Shown: in pieces, positions 44,528 through 53,475 of the stretch
Layout of the letters: the number at the start of each line of letters is the position of its first letter
Position numbering within the stretch: position 1 is the stretch's first letter
Made by a program: the position numbers and the translations under genes
Assembly (NCBI GenBank): GCA_013214965.1
Contig: JABSRU010000009.1
Coordinates: 1-64,000, forward strand
Length of the DNA: 64,000 bases
Source: Gammaproteobacteria bacterium
Lineage (GTDB): Bacteria > Pseudomonadota > Gammaproteobacteria > Enterobacterales > Psychrobiaceae
Direction: 5' to 3'
Notes under the pieces: model-generated
The model's input: only the letters and a program-made list of their open reading frames with translations
What the model was told of the DNA's origin: nothing
Databases searched by the model: none

Positions 44528-44636
44528 TTTGTGACTCCTCTGATTCAATGAAGTCATCATAAAATAGATTATCACCCGCTATGATAAAAAAGTGATAAGC
44601 GGATGATATTGACCATTTAAGGTAAAATACTTTTAG

Positions 44637-45587
44637 TTAAGCATTAAAAGTGGTTGCTATTAATGATAGTAAACGTTCGCTATCTACCCCAACACAAACA
44701 TTAGTCACTGGCTTATCTTGCCAGAAGTTAACCGCGTAATGCTTACCCGGAGTCGCTACAATGGTTTGACCAATTGCAACGCCTTCTGTCGCAACTCGCA
44801 CCACGCCAGGTGTCGTGGTAAAAATATCAGGTGCGATAGCATAGACAATAGTTGAGGCATCATGAACATAGCAACCTTCAATATCAAAAGTTTGCTGGTA
44901 AAAGTTAAAATAAAATTGGGTCGCTTGATATAAAAACTCACCACATTGCTTGTCTGTGTCCGCTTGACGAATATTATCTAAGAATTTATCGTTGATCATC
45001 ACTCGATGAGTCACATCGAGCCCAACCATGGTGACCTGCCAGCTTGCCGTAAATACAATATCAGCAGCGTGAGGATCATTAATAATATTAGCTTCAGCCA
45101 CTGGTGATACATTGCCCGGCTCTTTATCTGCACCGCCCATTAGGATTACTTCATCAACTAATTCAGCAATACTTGGATCAAGCGCTAACGCTTTTGCTAA
45201 ATTGCCTAACGGACCCAATGCGACAATAGTGACCTGATTAGGGTATTGATGGACTAAATCGACGATCATTTGCGCTGCACTTCGCTCATCAGCCTGACCT
45301 TTAGGAGCGGGCCAATTAATATTACCAAAACCATCGCTGCCATGAACAAAGTCTGGTGGTGGTAACGGCGCAGCAACTAAGGGCACAGCGACACCTTGCG
45401 CGACAGGAACATTCACTCCAGCGACCTCAGATAAAATTAAGGCATTCTTAGTCGCTAATTCGACCGCAACATTACCAAAGGTAGTCGTTAACGCTAGCAC
45501 ATCTAATTGCGGCGCATTAAAGGCTAAAAATATTGCCATTGCATCGTCAATCCCCGGATCGGTATCAATAATTATTTTACGTGTCAT
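44637..45587 (-). CDS. inosine-uridine-type nucleoside hydrolase
   Basis: Hydrolyses ribonucleosides to base plus ribose. The N-terminal calcium-binding DTDPGIDDA motif is at residues ~8-16. Other family motifs: VTIVALGPLGNLAKAL, VILMGGA, AEANIINDPHAADIVF and HDASTIVYAI. 316 residues from the ATG at 45587 with a GGAG site. The frame is open further upstream into rbsK, but the ATG overlapping the rbsK stop by 11 bases is the natural coupled start. Pairs with ribokinase to salvage the released ribose. Confidence 0.93.
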   Translation of the reverse strand: MTRKIIIDTDPGIDDAMAIFLAFNAPQLDVLALTTTFGNVAVELATKNALILSEVAGVNVPVAQGVAVPLVAAPLPPPDFVHGSDGFGNINWPAPKGQADERSAAQMIVDLVHQYPNQVTIVALGPLGNLAKALALDPSIAELVDEVILMGGADKEPGNVSPVAEANIINDPHAADIVFTASWQVTMVGLDVTHRVMINDKFLDNIRQADTDKQCGEFLYQATQFYFNFYQQTFDIEGCYVHDASTIVYAIAPDIFTTTPGVVRVATEGVAIGQTIVATPGKHYAVNFWQDKPVTNVCVGVDSERLLSLIATTFNA

Positions 45588-46473
45588 TTTGTGCTCCAAA
45601 AGTAACAACTTGCTCAAATGTCGGAATCGCAGTGCTGGCACCATGACGGGTAACGCACAGTGCAGAGGCAGCACAGGCTTGCTTTAAGACAGTTTTGATC
45701 TCAAATTTTGCCATTAGTCCGGCCAAACAAAATCCGATAAAGGTGTCACCTGCCGCAGTAGTATCAACAGCATCAACTTGATAGGCCGAGACTTCAATGA
45801 CCACGCCAGCATTCAAATAGCGGACACCCTGCGCTCCTAGGGTCATGATAACCGTGAGATCTGGATATTCTTGTTGCAATCGCTGCTGTGCTAACTCAAC
45901 ACTCGCTACAGCAAACAAATCCATCGCTTCCACTTCATTAACAATTAAGATATCAATATTAGCTATTTGACGTTCAACCAATGCTTTGTCCATGGGTGCC
46001 GGATTATAAACCACGGTTAAACCACGGGTTTTAGCCGCGTTAATTATCGTATCAATGTGATTGGTTTCATTTTGCAATAACACCCAGTCATCATCCTTGG
46101 CTTGAGAAATAACTTGCTCAATTTGAATTGGGGTCAAACAATGATTAGCACCAGCAAAGAGTACAATCGCATTTTCAGCTTGCTGGTTAACTTGGATAAT
46201 CGCATGGCCCGTTGGCTGTTCGATTAGCGCAACTTGACTAACATTAACGCCATCGTCAGACATTTGGGTTAATAAATCGCGATCTTGAGTCGAGATAGCA
46301 CCAACATGCACCACATCGCAGTTAGCCTTCGCTAAAGCAATCGATTGATTGGCACCTTTGCCACCGAGAATCTTTTGGTAATGGTTGGAAGTTAATGTCT
46401 CACCAGGTCGCACAAAATGCGCTACTTGATAAACATGATCGATGTTGATCGATCCAAAATTGAATATTGTCAT
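45577..46473 (-). CDS. rbsK: ribokinase
   Basis: PfkB-family kinase converting ribose to ribose-5-phosphate. N-terminal GSINIDHVYQV and GGKGANQSIALAK (first PfkB signature), and the C-terminal DTTAAGDTFIGFCLAGLM with the catalytic Asp. 298 residues from the ATG at 46473 (the open frame reaches 46509). Its 3' end overlaps the nucleoside hydrolase gene by 11 bases. The pair is a nucleoside-ribose salvage unit; no ribose transporter or RbsR is adjacent. Confidence 0.92.
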   Translation of the reverse strand: MTIFNFGSINIDHVYQVAHFVRPGETLTSNHYQKILGGKGANQSIALAKANCDVVHVGAISTQDRDLLTQMSDDGVNVSQVALIEQPTGHAIIQVNQQAENAIVLFAGANHCLTPIQIEQVISQAKDDDWVLLQNETNHIDTIINAAKTRGLTVVYNPAPMDKALVERQIANIDILIVNEVEAMDLFAVASVELAQQRLQQEYPDLTVIMTLGAQGVRYLNAGVVIEVSAYQVDAVDTTAAGDTFIGFCLAGLMAKFEIKTVLKQACAASALCVTRHGASTAIPTFEQVVTFGAQNDT

Positions 46474-46538
46474 AATCAGCCCTGTCTTTATTATTCTTTT
46501 GTACAGCATAACAGGACAAAGGCCACAGGACTGTGACG

Positions 46539-46567
46539 ATCGGGGAAATTTTTAACATTTCCCCGAT
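46539..46567. terminator. hairpin between dsbC and rbsK
   Basis: Perfect 11-base arms ATCGGGGAAAT and ATTTCCCCGAT around a 7-base loop, 11 bases past the dsbC stop. No T-run follows on either strand, so it may be a weak terminator or a 3'-end stabiliser of dsbC mRNA. Confidence 0.6.
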
Positions 46568-46577
46568 AAGCAGACGA

Positions 46578-47297
46578 TTAAGCTTTATTGTTTAAAATCT
46601 TAATTAATTGTTCCGGCGGTTGATAACCAGGGATCATCGAACCATCATCAAGCACAATGGCTGGAGTGCCATTAACACCAAACTCAATCCCAAGCTGATA
46701 GTGCTCAGGTACCTTGTTATCACAACTCGCTTTAGCAATGGTGCTACCCACTTTTAGGTCATCCATTGCTTTGTGTTGGTCGCTACTACACCATAACGAT
46801 TGCATTTTTCCCCAAGCTGGAGAACGCGGACCGCCCCGTGGAAACGCTAAATAACGTACAGTAATACCCAGATCATTATATTCGGCCATTTTTGAGTGCA
46901 AACGCTGACAATAACCACAATCGACATCAGTAAATACCGTAATGGTATGTTTTGGTTTTTTCGCCTTAAAGACAATCATTGAATCGATATAGTTAGCCAT
47001 TTTATCTTTACGAACTTTAGCCATGGTTTGTTCTGTAATGTTTTTTAAACCATTTTCTAAATCATAAATAGTACCCTGCATAATATAGCGACCATCACTT
47101 GACGCATAAAATAAACCACGGGGAGTCATCACTTCATAAAAACCATTAACTTCTGAAGCAATCACACTACTCACTTCATCACCTAACACGGCTTCGAGTT
47201 TAGTTTTTAATTGTGTCGCTATTTTTTGATCTGCAAATGCACCAAACGACAAACTAACTATCAGTGTCGATGCTATTAATAATTTAAGTTTTTTCAT
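46578..47297 (-). CDS. dsbC: thiol:disulfide interchange protein DsbC
   Basis: Periplasmic disulfide isomerase. Signal peptide to GAFA (residue ~22), an N-terminal dimerisation domain, and a thioredoxin-fold domain with active site C127-G-Y-C130. A second Cys pair (LWCSSDQ... and ASCDNK) is as in E. coli DsbC, and the cis-Pro loop is GTPAIVLDDG. 239 residues, normal. Monocistronic, with a hairpin downstream. In many gammaproteobacteria dsbC lies next to recJ; here about 3 kb of other genes separates them. Confidence 0.93.
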   Translation of the reverse strand: MKKLKLLIASTLIVSLSFGAFADQKIATQLKTKLEAVLGDEVSSVIASEVNGFYEVMTPRGLFYASSDGRYIMQGTIYDLENGLKNITEQTMAKVRKDKMANYIDSMIVFKAKKPKHTITVFTDVDCGYCQRLHSKMAEYNDLGITVRYLAFPRGGPRSPAWGKMQSLWCSSDQHKAMDDLKVGSTIAKASCDNKVPEHYQLGIEFGVNGTPAIVLDDGSMIPGYQPPEQLIKILNNKA

Positions 47298-47372
47298 TGT
47301 CTATCTCATTTTCCATAACTAACTATAAAGACCGCATCAACGAATAAAAATTTCATTGATACTTAAATTTTA

Positions 47373-48461
47373 TTATTCAAAAATAATACTAACCCGTGAT
47401 GTTAATTGTAATAGTAATTCATAACTGATGGTATCAGCATATTGGGCGATTTCTTCTACCGGTAAATCCTTGCCCCATAGAATTACTTGATCACCACAGT
47501 TTATTTGATGGTCTAGCCCCAGATCGACAGTGATCATGTCCATCGATACCCGGCCAACAATGGGATAACGAATACCATTAATTAATACAGGAGTCCCTGA
47601 TTTAGCATGACGGGGATAACCGTCGCCATAACCGATAGCAATCACTGCTAAATTCGTATCTTGACTGGCTTGCCAAGTAGCGCCATACCCAACTGTTTGA
47701 CCTTGTGCTAATTTTTTAATTGCAATAACACTGGTACTTAACGTCATAGCCGCTGTTAAGCCACATTGTTTGGCGCTGCGATTAGCAATCGCGCTACAGC
47801 CATACAGTAATAATCCAGGCCTAATCCAATCGACATGGGTATCTGGCAAGGTTAAAATGGCAGCCGAATTAGCCAAGGATTTTTGTCCTGGATAATTAGC
47901 AACTAATTGGTTAAAAATATCAGCTTGCGTCTGAGTGAAAGGGTTATCTATTTCATCAGCACATGAAAAATGACTCATCAAATTTATCGGCTGAGCAACA
48001 TAATCTATTTTTTGGAGTCGTTGATAAAAATGCTCAAACTGGTCAACGCTTATCCCGAGCCTATTCATTCCGGTATCAATTTTTAGCCAGACCACTAATT
48101 GGCCAACTAACGAATTTTTAACCAGCTGGCTTTGCTCCAACATATCTAATTGATAGGTACTGTGAATCACTGTTTGCAGATTATTAGCAAGCAATATTTC
48201 AATATCGGATTGTTCAAAAAAACCTTCCAATAATAAAATCGGTTTAACAATACCACCAGCTCGCAGCTCTAATGCTTCTTCGATTCGAGCAACACCAAAA
48301 GCATCGGTATCACCTAATGTCCGCGCCATTTCAAGTAATCCATGGCCGTAAGCGTTGGCCTTTAGCACCGCAATAACCTTACTGTGAGGGGCTAGAACTT
48401 TAACCTGTTGATAGTTATGTTTAATCGCGTTGCGGCTGATAACCGCTTTAACAACGTTCAT
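47373..48461 (-). CDS. alr: alanine racemase
   Basis: PLP enzyme making D-alanine for peptidoglycan. The PLP lysine is K34 in VLKANAYGHG. The second catalytic Tyr is in VGYGATW, and the metal-free substrate pocket motifs LKIDTGMNRLG and VSMDMITVDL are intact. 362 residues. It starts 6 bases after dnaB in the same direction, the usual dnaB-alr pair of gammaproteobacteria. Confidence 0.96.
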   Translation of the reverse strand: MNVVKAVISRNAIKHNYQQVKVLAPHSKVIAVLKANAYGHGLLEMARTLGDTDAFGVARIEEALELRAGGIVKPILLLEGFFEQSDIEILLANNLQTVIHSTYQLDMLEQSQLVKNSLVGQLVVWLKIDTGMNRLGISVDQFEHFYQRLQKIDYVAQPINLMSHFSCADEIDNPFTQTQADIFNQLVANYPGQKSLANSAAILTLPDTHVDWIRPGLLLYGCSAIANRSAKQCGLTAAMTLSTSVIAIKKLAQGQTVGYGATWQASQDTNLAVIAIGYGDGYPRHAKSGTPVLINGIRYPIVGRVSMDMITVDLGLDHQINCGDQVILWGKDLPVEEIAQYADTISYELLLQLTSRVSIIFE

Positions 48462-48467
48462 TAACGT

Positions 48468-49883
48468 TTAATACTCATCGTCATAGGCAGGACCCGCATA
48501 ATTATCGAACCGTGAATAATGCCCTTGGAATGTCAGACGACATTTACCAATCGGGCCATTACGCTGCTTACCAATAATAATTTCTGCGCTGCCTTTGTCA
48601 GGACTGTCATCATTATAAACTTCATCACGATAAATAAACATGATTAAATCGGCATCCTGCTCAATCGCACCTGATTCACGTAAATCAGAGTTAATTGGTC
48701 GTTTATCAGCACGTTGCTCCAAACCACGATTAAGCTGTGATAGCGCAATCACTGGACATTTTAATTCTTTAGCTAAGGATTTTAACGAACGTGATATTTC
48801 GGAAATTTCTTGGGTTCTATTTTCTGACAAGGCTGGTACTTGCATCAATTGCAAGTAATCAATCACAATCATCGCAATACCATCATGCTCACGAGCTATG
48901 CGTCGTGAACGTGAGCGCACTTCGGTTGGCGTTAAACCTGACGAATCATCAATGTACATTTTACCTTGTTCAAGTAATAAGCCCATGGTCGATGAAACTC
49001 GTGCCCAATCATCATCTTCTAATTGACCGGTTCTGATTTTAGTTTGATCAACCCGGCCTAATGAAGCCAGCATTCTCATCATGATTGATTCGGCGGGCAT
49101 CTCGAGCGAGAATATAACCACAGGCTTGTCTTCATTCATTGCCGCATATTCGGCAATATTCATTGCAAAGGTGGTTTTACCCATCGATGGTCTGGCGGCA
49201 ATAATAATTAAATCAGAATCTTGAAAACCGGCGGTCATTTTATCTAAATCGCCATAGCCACTAGAAATACCAGTAATACCATCATGGGGGTTATTATAAA
49301 GCTCTTCGATTTTATCAACGGTTGAGGCTAAAATATGCTTAATATCTTGGGGGCCTTCCGAAGCATTAGTACGCTTTTCTGCAATTTTAAATACTTTGCT
49401 TTCCGCTAAATCCAGCAGCTGGGCACTATCACGCCCTTCCGGTTCAAAGCCTGCTTCCGCAATTTCATTAGCAACGCTAATCATATCGCGGACTACCGCA
49501 CGTTCACGTACAATAGTCGCATAGGCTGAGATGTTCGCCGCACTTGGCGTGTTTTTGGCCATTTCGCCGATGTAAGCAAAGCCACCAACAGCATCCAGTT
49601 CATTTTCACGTTCCAGTGCTTCAGACAAGGTCACCAGATCGATCGGGTTACCACGTTCAATTAAGTTAGCCATGAATTTAAAAATAGTGCGGTGATCTTT
49701 ACGATAAAAATCTTCACTAACCACCAATTCAGAAACGCGATCCCATGCCTCGTTATCGAGCATTAAGCCACCGAGTACCGACTGCTCAGCTTCCAACGAA
49801 TGAGGAGGAACCTTAAGTGCCTCCACTTGCGCGTCATGTTTCTCAAATTTTTTGTTACGCGGTTTAAACTCTTGCTGTGCCAT
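48468..49883 (-). CDS. dnaB: replicative DNA helicase DnaB
   Basis: Hexameric 5'-3' fork helicase. The N-terminal domain (PHSLEAEQSVLGGLMLD) is followed by the RecA-fold domain with Walker A in IIAARPSMGKTTFAMNIAE, Walker B in AMIVIDYLQLM, and the arginine finger and ring contacts in KQRNGPIG. 471 residues, no intein. It is followed by alr. No strong ribosome site; the start at 49883 (MAQQEFKPRNKK) fits the family's short N-tail. Confidence 0.97.
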   Translation of the reverse strand: MAQQEFKPRNKKFEKHDAQVEALKVPPHSLEAEQSVLGGLMLDNEAWDRVSELVVSEDFYRKDHRTIFKFMANLIERGNPIDLVTLSEALERENELDAVGGFAYIGEMAKNTPSAANISAYATIVRERAVVRDMISVANEIAEAGFEPEGRDSAQLLDLAESKVFKIAEKRTNASEGPQDIKHILASTVDKIEELYNNPHDGITGISSGYGDLDKMTAGFQDSDLIIIAARPSMGKTTFAMNIAEYAAMNEDKPVVIFSLEMPAESIMMRMLASLGRVDQTKIRTGQLEDDDWARVSSTMGLLLEQGKMYIDDSSGLTPTEVRSRSRRIAREHDGIAMIVIDYLQLMQVPALSENRTQEISEISRSLKSLAKELKCPVIALSQLNRGLEQRADKRPINSDLRESGAIEQDADLIMFIYRDEVYNDDSPDKGSAEIIIGKQRNGPIGKCRLTFQGHYSRFDNYAGPAYDDEY

Positions 49884-50041
49884 ATTGAACCATGATTAAA
49901 AATGTATAACCGTATTATCTAATACTGACCAATTTAAGCAAATTATTCTTGCTACAATCACAAAACAATACTAGGGCCTGTTGAATGAGAACTAATTAAT
50001 ATGATAGATTGCTATAAAATCATTCAACTTTTGGTCTTAAA

Positions 50042-50689
50042 ATGAAAAAAACAGCTTTATTATTAGCACTTTCTATCGCTAGCGCCCCACTTTTAGCAAC
50101 CACAACTAAAGCTTTCGACCCCTTTTGGCAGATTAATGCTGGCGTCGCTTCGATTAATATGAGTAATTTTAATTATCAGCATGTTGAACTTGATTCTTCT
50201 TCGGATATTTTTGATACGTTAGTGTCCGCATCAGTGGCTTATCAATTTACCCCAACATGGTCAGTTGCTTTGCAAGTTTCGCCAAAGCTGGGTTCCTGCT
50301 CGCTATTCTGTGATAGCCAAGGGATTGATAACAATAATCAACTACTAGATGTTGATTACAGTGTCACGTTTTATAACATAGAAGCACAATACCGTATTCC
50401 ATTATCGCAACGTTGGTCGTTTATGCTTAATGGCGGCGTTACTGTCGGTCACGAGAGAATAGAAACCCAAAGCTGTAGCGATTATTCAAGTAATGGTTGG
50501 TTTAGCCGCTATCATTGCCGCGATGCCTCCACTCAAGAAAAAAGTTCACAACGAAAAACAGCTGCCATTGCAGGTCTTGCTTTTGATTTTCAATTTGCTA
50601 AACATTGGGGCTTAAGATTTGATGCGAAAGCCAGTAACTATCGCTCGGGTTATACGATGATTGGTTTTTCGATGTCAGCACGTTTTTAA
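50042..50689 (+). CDS. OmpW/porin-like outer-membrane protein
   Basis: 215 residues: a signal peptide (ends ~LLATTTKA, residue 24) followed by an eight-strand-type barrel with the C-terminal Phe (MIGFSMSARF). Four cysteines lie in two predicted extracellular loops (CSLFC and SCSDYSS...YHC), suggesting disulfides. It has no close functional assignment. Upstream are a weak ribosome site and a 9-base inverted repeat (49980-49988 with 50020-50028). It converges on the SMC/nuclease operon. Confidence 0.72.
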   Translation: MKKTALLLALSIASAPLLATTTKAFDPFWQINAGVASINMSNFNYQHVELDSSSDIFDTLVSASVAYQFTPTWSVALQVSPKLGSCSLFCDSQGIDNNNQLLDVDYSVTFYNIEAQYRIPLSQRWSFMLNGGVTVGHERIETQSCSDYSSNGWFSRYHCRDASTQEKSSQRKTAAIAGLAFDFQFAKHWGLRFDAKASNYRSGYTMIGFSMSARF

Positions 50690-50706
50690 GCGAGATTAAT
50701 AATCCG

Positions 50707-51612
50707 TTAACCTTTAACCTTTACCAAGGTTAAAGGTATCTGATGGCTGATCATATGTTCCTGCTGCCAAGTTCGTCGATAGTGACCCATTCTCGTGAAA
50801 CCAGCAACCAATACTGGTGATATCAGTTGCTTATTACACAGTGTTTGTACCGCCTTTTTTGGGTTTTTTTTCCACCAATTTTCTTCAACATCCTTTAACT
50901 CAACCGTAAAAATATAATCCCAACTCGATGTCGATGGTATTAAACAATCCAGAGCTGATGAACCGTTGCTAATAACAATCCCCGCGGGATCAAAATCACT
51001 AAAACAAATCAATTGATGGGAGCCCGACCATTGGCGAAAAAATTGATAGGCGCTACTGGTATTTTGTTCTGGCTTAATATCACCACGATAGACAAACAAT
51101 GGGTCACACACATCAGCGGGTAATTTAAGTTGTGCCAAAGCGGCCATCACCGCGAGATTTTCCACCAGCACAATTTGCTGATGTTCAATCGATAGCACAT
51201 CACTGGCGTTAATATAAATCCCTAAACTATTAATCGCTGGTAAGCGCTGTGATTGTTGATTTATTTTCAGTGTCGCTAAGCAATTTACCAACACAAAACC
51301 TTGGGTGACCGCTGAGGTATGTTTTTTAGTACTGAAATTATCTTTAGAGTTTTCGATTCGGCTTTTGTCGGCCGCTTTAGCCGGTAAAAAGGCTGGGTTA
51401 CATCCGGTACTCTTTTCAATACTGGCATTAAGCCGAATTAAATCAAGCGCTGTGAAACTTAATCCTCGCTGCGGGTCATAATCACCAAAATGATATTCTT
51501 GGGCAATAAAACAGGCAATCGCCGATGCGGATGCCGTCAGGATATTATCTTTGGTAAAGCGTTGGTAAATTCGCTGTGCGAACTCGATTACCTGTTGATC
51601 ATCAATCGCCAT
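50707..51612 (-). CDS. JetD/MksG-like Toprim nuclease of a condensin defence-type operon
   Basis: 301 residues. The N-terminal ~75 residues look like a winged helix. The C-terminal half is a Toprim domain with the acidic triad visible: Glu151 in IVLVENLAVMAAL, and Asp206 and Asp208 in ICFSDFDPAGIV, as in topoisomerase VI-A and Wadjet JetD nucleases. JetD proteins cut plasmid DNA bent by the SMC complex. The ATG at 51612 overlaps the kleisin stop by 11 bases (an upstream TTG at 51621 is also possible). Last gene of the four-gene operon. Shorter than typical JetD (~390 residues). A hairpin with perfect 11-base arms spans its last codons (50711-50736). Confidence 0.78.
   Translation of the reverse strand: MAIDDQQVIEFAQRIYQRFTKDNILTASASAIACFIAQEYHFGDYDPQRGLSFTALDLIRLNASIEKSTGCNPAFLPAKAADKSRIENSKDNFSTKKHTSAVTQGFVLVNCLATLKINQQSQRLPAINSLGIYINASDVLSIEHQQIVLVENLAVMAALAQLKLPADVCDPLFVYRGDIKPEQNTSSAYQFFRQWSGSHQLICFSDFDPAGIVISNGSSALDCLIPSTSSWDYIFTVELKDVEENWWKKNPKKAVQTLCNKQLISPVLVAGFTRMGHYRRTWQQEHMISHQIPLTLVKVKG
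50711..50736. terminator. hairpin at the 3' end of the SMC/nuclease operon
   Basis: Perfect arms CCTTTAACCTT and AAGGTTAAAGG around the loop TACC, overlapping the last codons of the nuclease gene. It lies between two convergent genes. There is no long T-run, so it may be a weak bidirectional terminator. Confidence 0.45.
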
Positions 51613-52849
51613 TGGGTTCAATCACGACATCGGTAAAGGTAAAGTTATTGTTAGTGCCGTCAACAACCCGCCCTTTCATGTGAATGGTTAATCCTTGTTG
51701 TTGATCGTTAGTTAACTTGCAGTAACAACTAAAGACCAACTCAATCCACGATTTTGGCGCCATATCTTGTGCTTGTTGTTGCCATAATGGCTGATGTTGT
51801 TGCCAATATTCAAGGGCTGAACAGCCAACATTATTAATGATGCTATGTTCAAACAGTAATTCAACTTGTTGCTCGAAAAAGTCATAGTCATAGGCAATTT
51901 CTTCAATCGCTTCGACGCTTATTTCACAACTGTCACGCTCCTTAACCAAAGCGGTCACCGAAGCTTTACGTAATGACTGCACAATCTCAATTAAATCAGA
52001 TTCAAGACCGGTATTACGGACATCGACATAACTGCGCAAAGGTAATGGCGGTGAAAACTTAAGCTGCTGCGGTAAATGTTCAGCATCATACAATTGCGGA
52101 TCAATCTCAAACTCAGGATGGGCCCGTAAATAACGTGCCATCCCGCGTAATTGATTGGCTTGCTTTTCATCTTGGCGTAATCGAAATAAACTGACCCGCA
52201 TTTTATCAATGATATGGGCCAACCGATCTAACACCCGATGGAACCATTCAATAAAACCAGTGACTTTACGCGCTAATTCACTGGGACAGGCCCAATCAAT
52301 CCATTGGTAACAAACGTTGGGATCAATTTGCTTCAGTTCTAGTAATAATTTCTGGGCATAGTTCAGCGCTTTTTCATTTTCACGAACCTTGGCACTCAAG
52401 GTCGAGACAAAACCAAATTGGCTGGTAATGGCATAGTGCATGTTATCGAGACTACCGGAAAAGCTATCTTTTGTGTCGTAGAGTAAATCGTCTAACTGCT
52501 CGAGATAATAATCAGCATCATCAAGTTGTTGTTGCTCAATTGCATCGCGATAATCGGTAACGCTGTCACTTAAGGCATTAATAACCTTCCCCATATCGCT
52601 CATTTGGCGATAACCACGCTGTTGGCGCATCAGGCGATTAAGCATCTGCTTAATATCAGCTGAGGTACGATAATCACCGGCGTCTTCGTCGGGACGTAAA
52701 ATACCCGATTTATGTAAGCTACTTAACTGATTAACATTACTATCATCGCTACTGATATAGCCTTGGACATAAGCCTGTGCGATCAGCTGATCATGCTGAC
52801 CGAGTTGACGCAATAGACTGGCGACATGTTCACTATCAAATCCACTCAT
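51602..52849 (-). CDS. kleisin-like condensin subunit (JetA/MksF/MukF-like)
   Basis: 415 residues. The N-terminal ~85 residues look like a winged helix. A long helical middle (~90-240, QMSDMGKVINALSDSVTDYRDAIEQQ onward) and a C-terminal winged-helix-like segment follow, the layout of MukF/MksF/JetA kleisins that bridge the two SMC heads. No catalytic motif. It starts in TAATG overlap with the MksE-like gene and is followed, with 11-base overlap, by the Toprim nuclease. The family assignment rests on length, architecture and neighbours rather than a diagnostic motif. Confidence 0.7.
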   Translation of the reverse strand: MSGFDSEHVASLLRQLGQHDQLIAQAYVQGYISSDDSNVNQLSSLHKSGILRPDEDAGDYRTSADIKQMLNRLMRQQRGYRQMSDMGKVINALSDSVTDYRDAIEQQQLDDADYYLEQLDDLLYDTKDSFSGSLDNMHYAITSQFGFVSTLSAKVRENEKALNYAQKLLLELKQIDPNVCYQWIDWACPSELARKVTGFIEWFHRVLDRLAHIIDKMRVSLFRLRQDEKQANQLRGMARYLRAHPEFEIDPQLYDAEHLPQQLKFSPPLPLRSYVDVRNTGLESDLIEIVQSLRKASVTALVKERDSCEISVEAIEEIAYDYDFFEQQVELLFEHSIINNVGCSALEYWQQHQPLWQQQAQDMAPKSWIELVFSCYCKLTNDQQQGLTIHMKGRVVDGTNNNFTFTDVVIEPNGD

Positions 52850-53475
52850 TAAAGCAACAACTCCTCTTGGCTGCTTTGATGCTCTTCGGGCAATTGCAGT
52901 TTTTCGCTATCGTTTAGAAACTCAATCAGCAGATAAATTAAATCAAAACGGGCCGTCGCATAATAACGACTACTACCAGCAGATTTTCGAACAAAGTAGC
53001 CTAGTTCTTCAAGCTTAGAAAAAATAGTCACTAACTGCTCTCGCGGCTCAATTTTACTAGTTTTAAACGGCCGCATCGTGGTTAATCGGCGCAATTGTTC
53101 CGTCAGTGTTTGGTCATGTTCAAACGCTTCAAATAACTCATTAATATTGACGATATCTTTGGCTCGCAGCGGCGTATCACTGCCGGTGGCCACTAAGTGA
53201 ATATCGAGCCATTCGACTAACGGACGAAAATAACTACGAACTTCGCCAAACAAGCTACTAATGTCGGATTTATTGCTACTATCGACACTATTGTAGGTGC
53301 AATAGTATGCTTGGGCGCTATCCAAATAACTAAGCTGACGATCGAGGTTAGATAAAAAATCACTCACCCGCTCTTTATTGCTATCGGCCTCCAAATATTG
53401 GAATAAGTCGTTATCTGCAGTTTCACAAATAACCATCCCTGTCAGCAACGCTTCAATGGTTTGTTTAAATATCAT
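52849..53475 (-). CDS. MukE/MksE/JetB-like condensin subunit
   Basis: 208 residues. It is predicted as a tandem winged-helix protein: a helical N-terminal half, then LRRLTTMRPFKTSKIEPREQLVTIFSKLEELGYFVRK, a wing-like motif typical of the MksE/JetB C-terminal domain. Its start overlaps the SMC gene stop as ATGA and its stop overlaps the kleisin start as TAATG. A small acidic protein between SMC and kleisin fits the kite (KITE) subunit of MukBEF-type complexes. Not identifiable by motif alone. Confidence 0.7.
   Translation of the reverse strand: MIFKQTIEALLTGMVICETADNDLFQYLEADSNKERVSDFLSNLDRQLSYLDSAQAYYCTYNSVDSSNKSDISSLFGEVRSYFRPLVEWLDIHLVATGSDTPLRAKDIVNINELFEAFEHDQTLTEQLRRLTTMRPFKTSKIEPREQLVTIFSKLEELGYFVRKSAGSSRYYATARFDLIYLLIEFLNDSEKLQLPEEHQSSQEELLL

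Noticed and set aside
49980-50028. GTTGAATGA...TCATTCAAC inverted repeat as a possible insertion-sequence remnant
   Set aside because: Only 9-base arms, no target duplication, no transposase fragment. More likely leader structure or chance.
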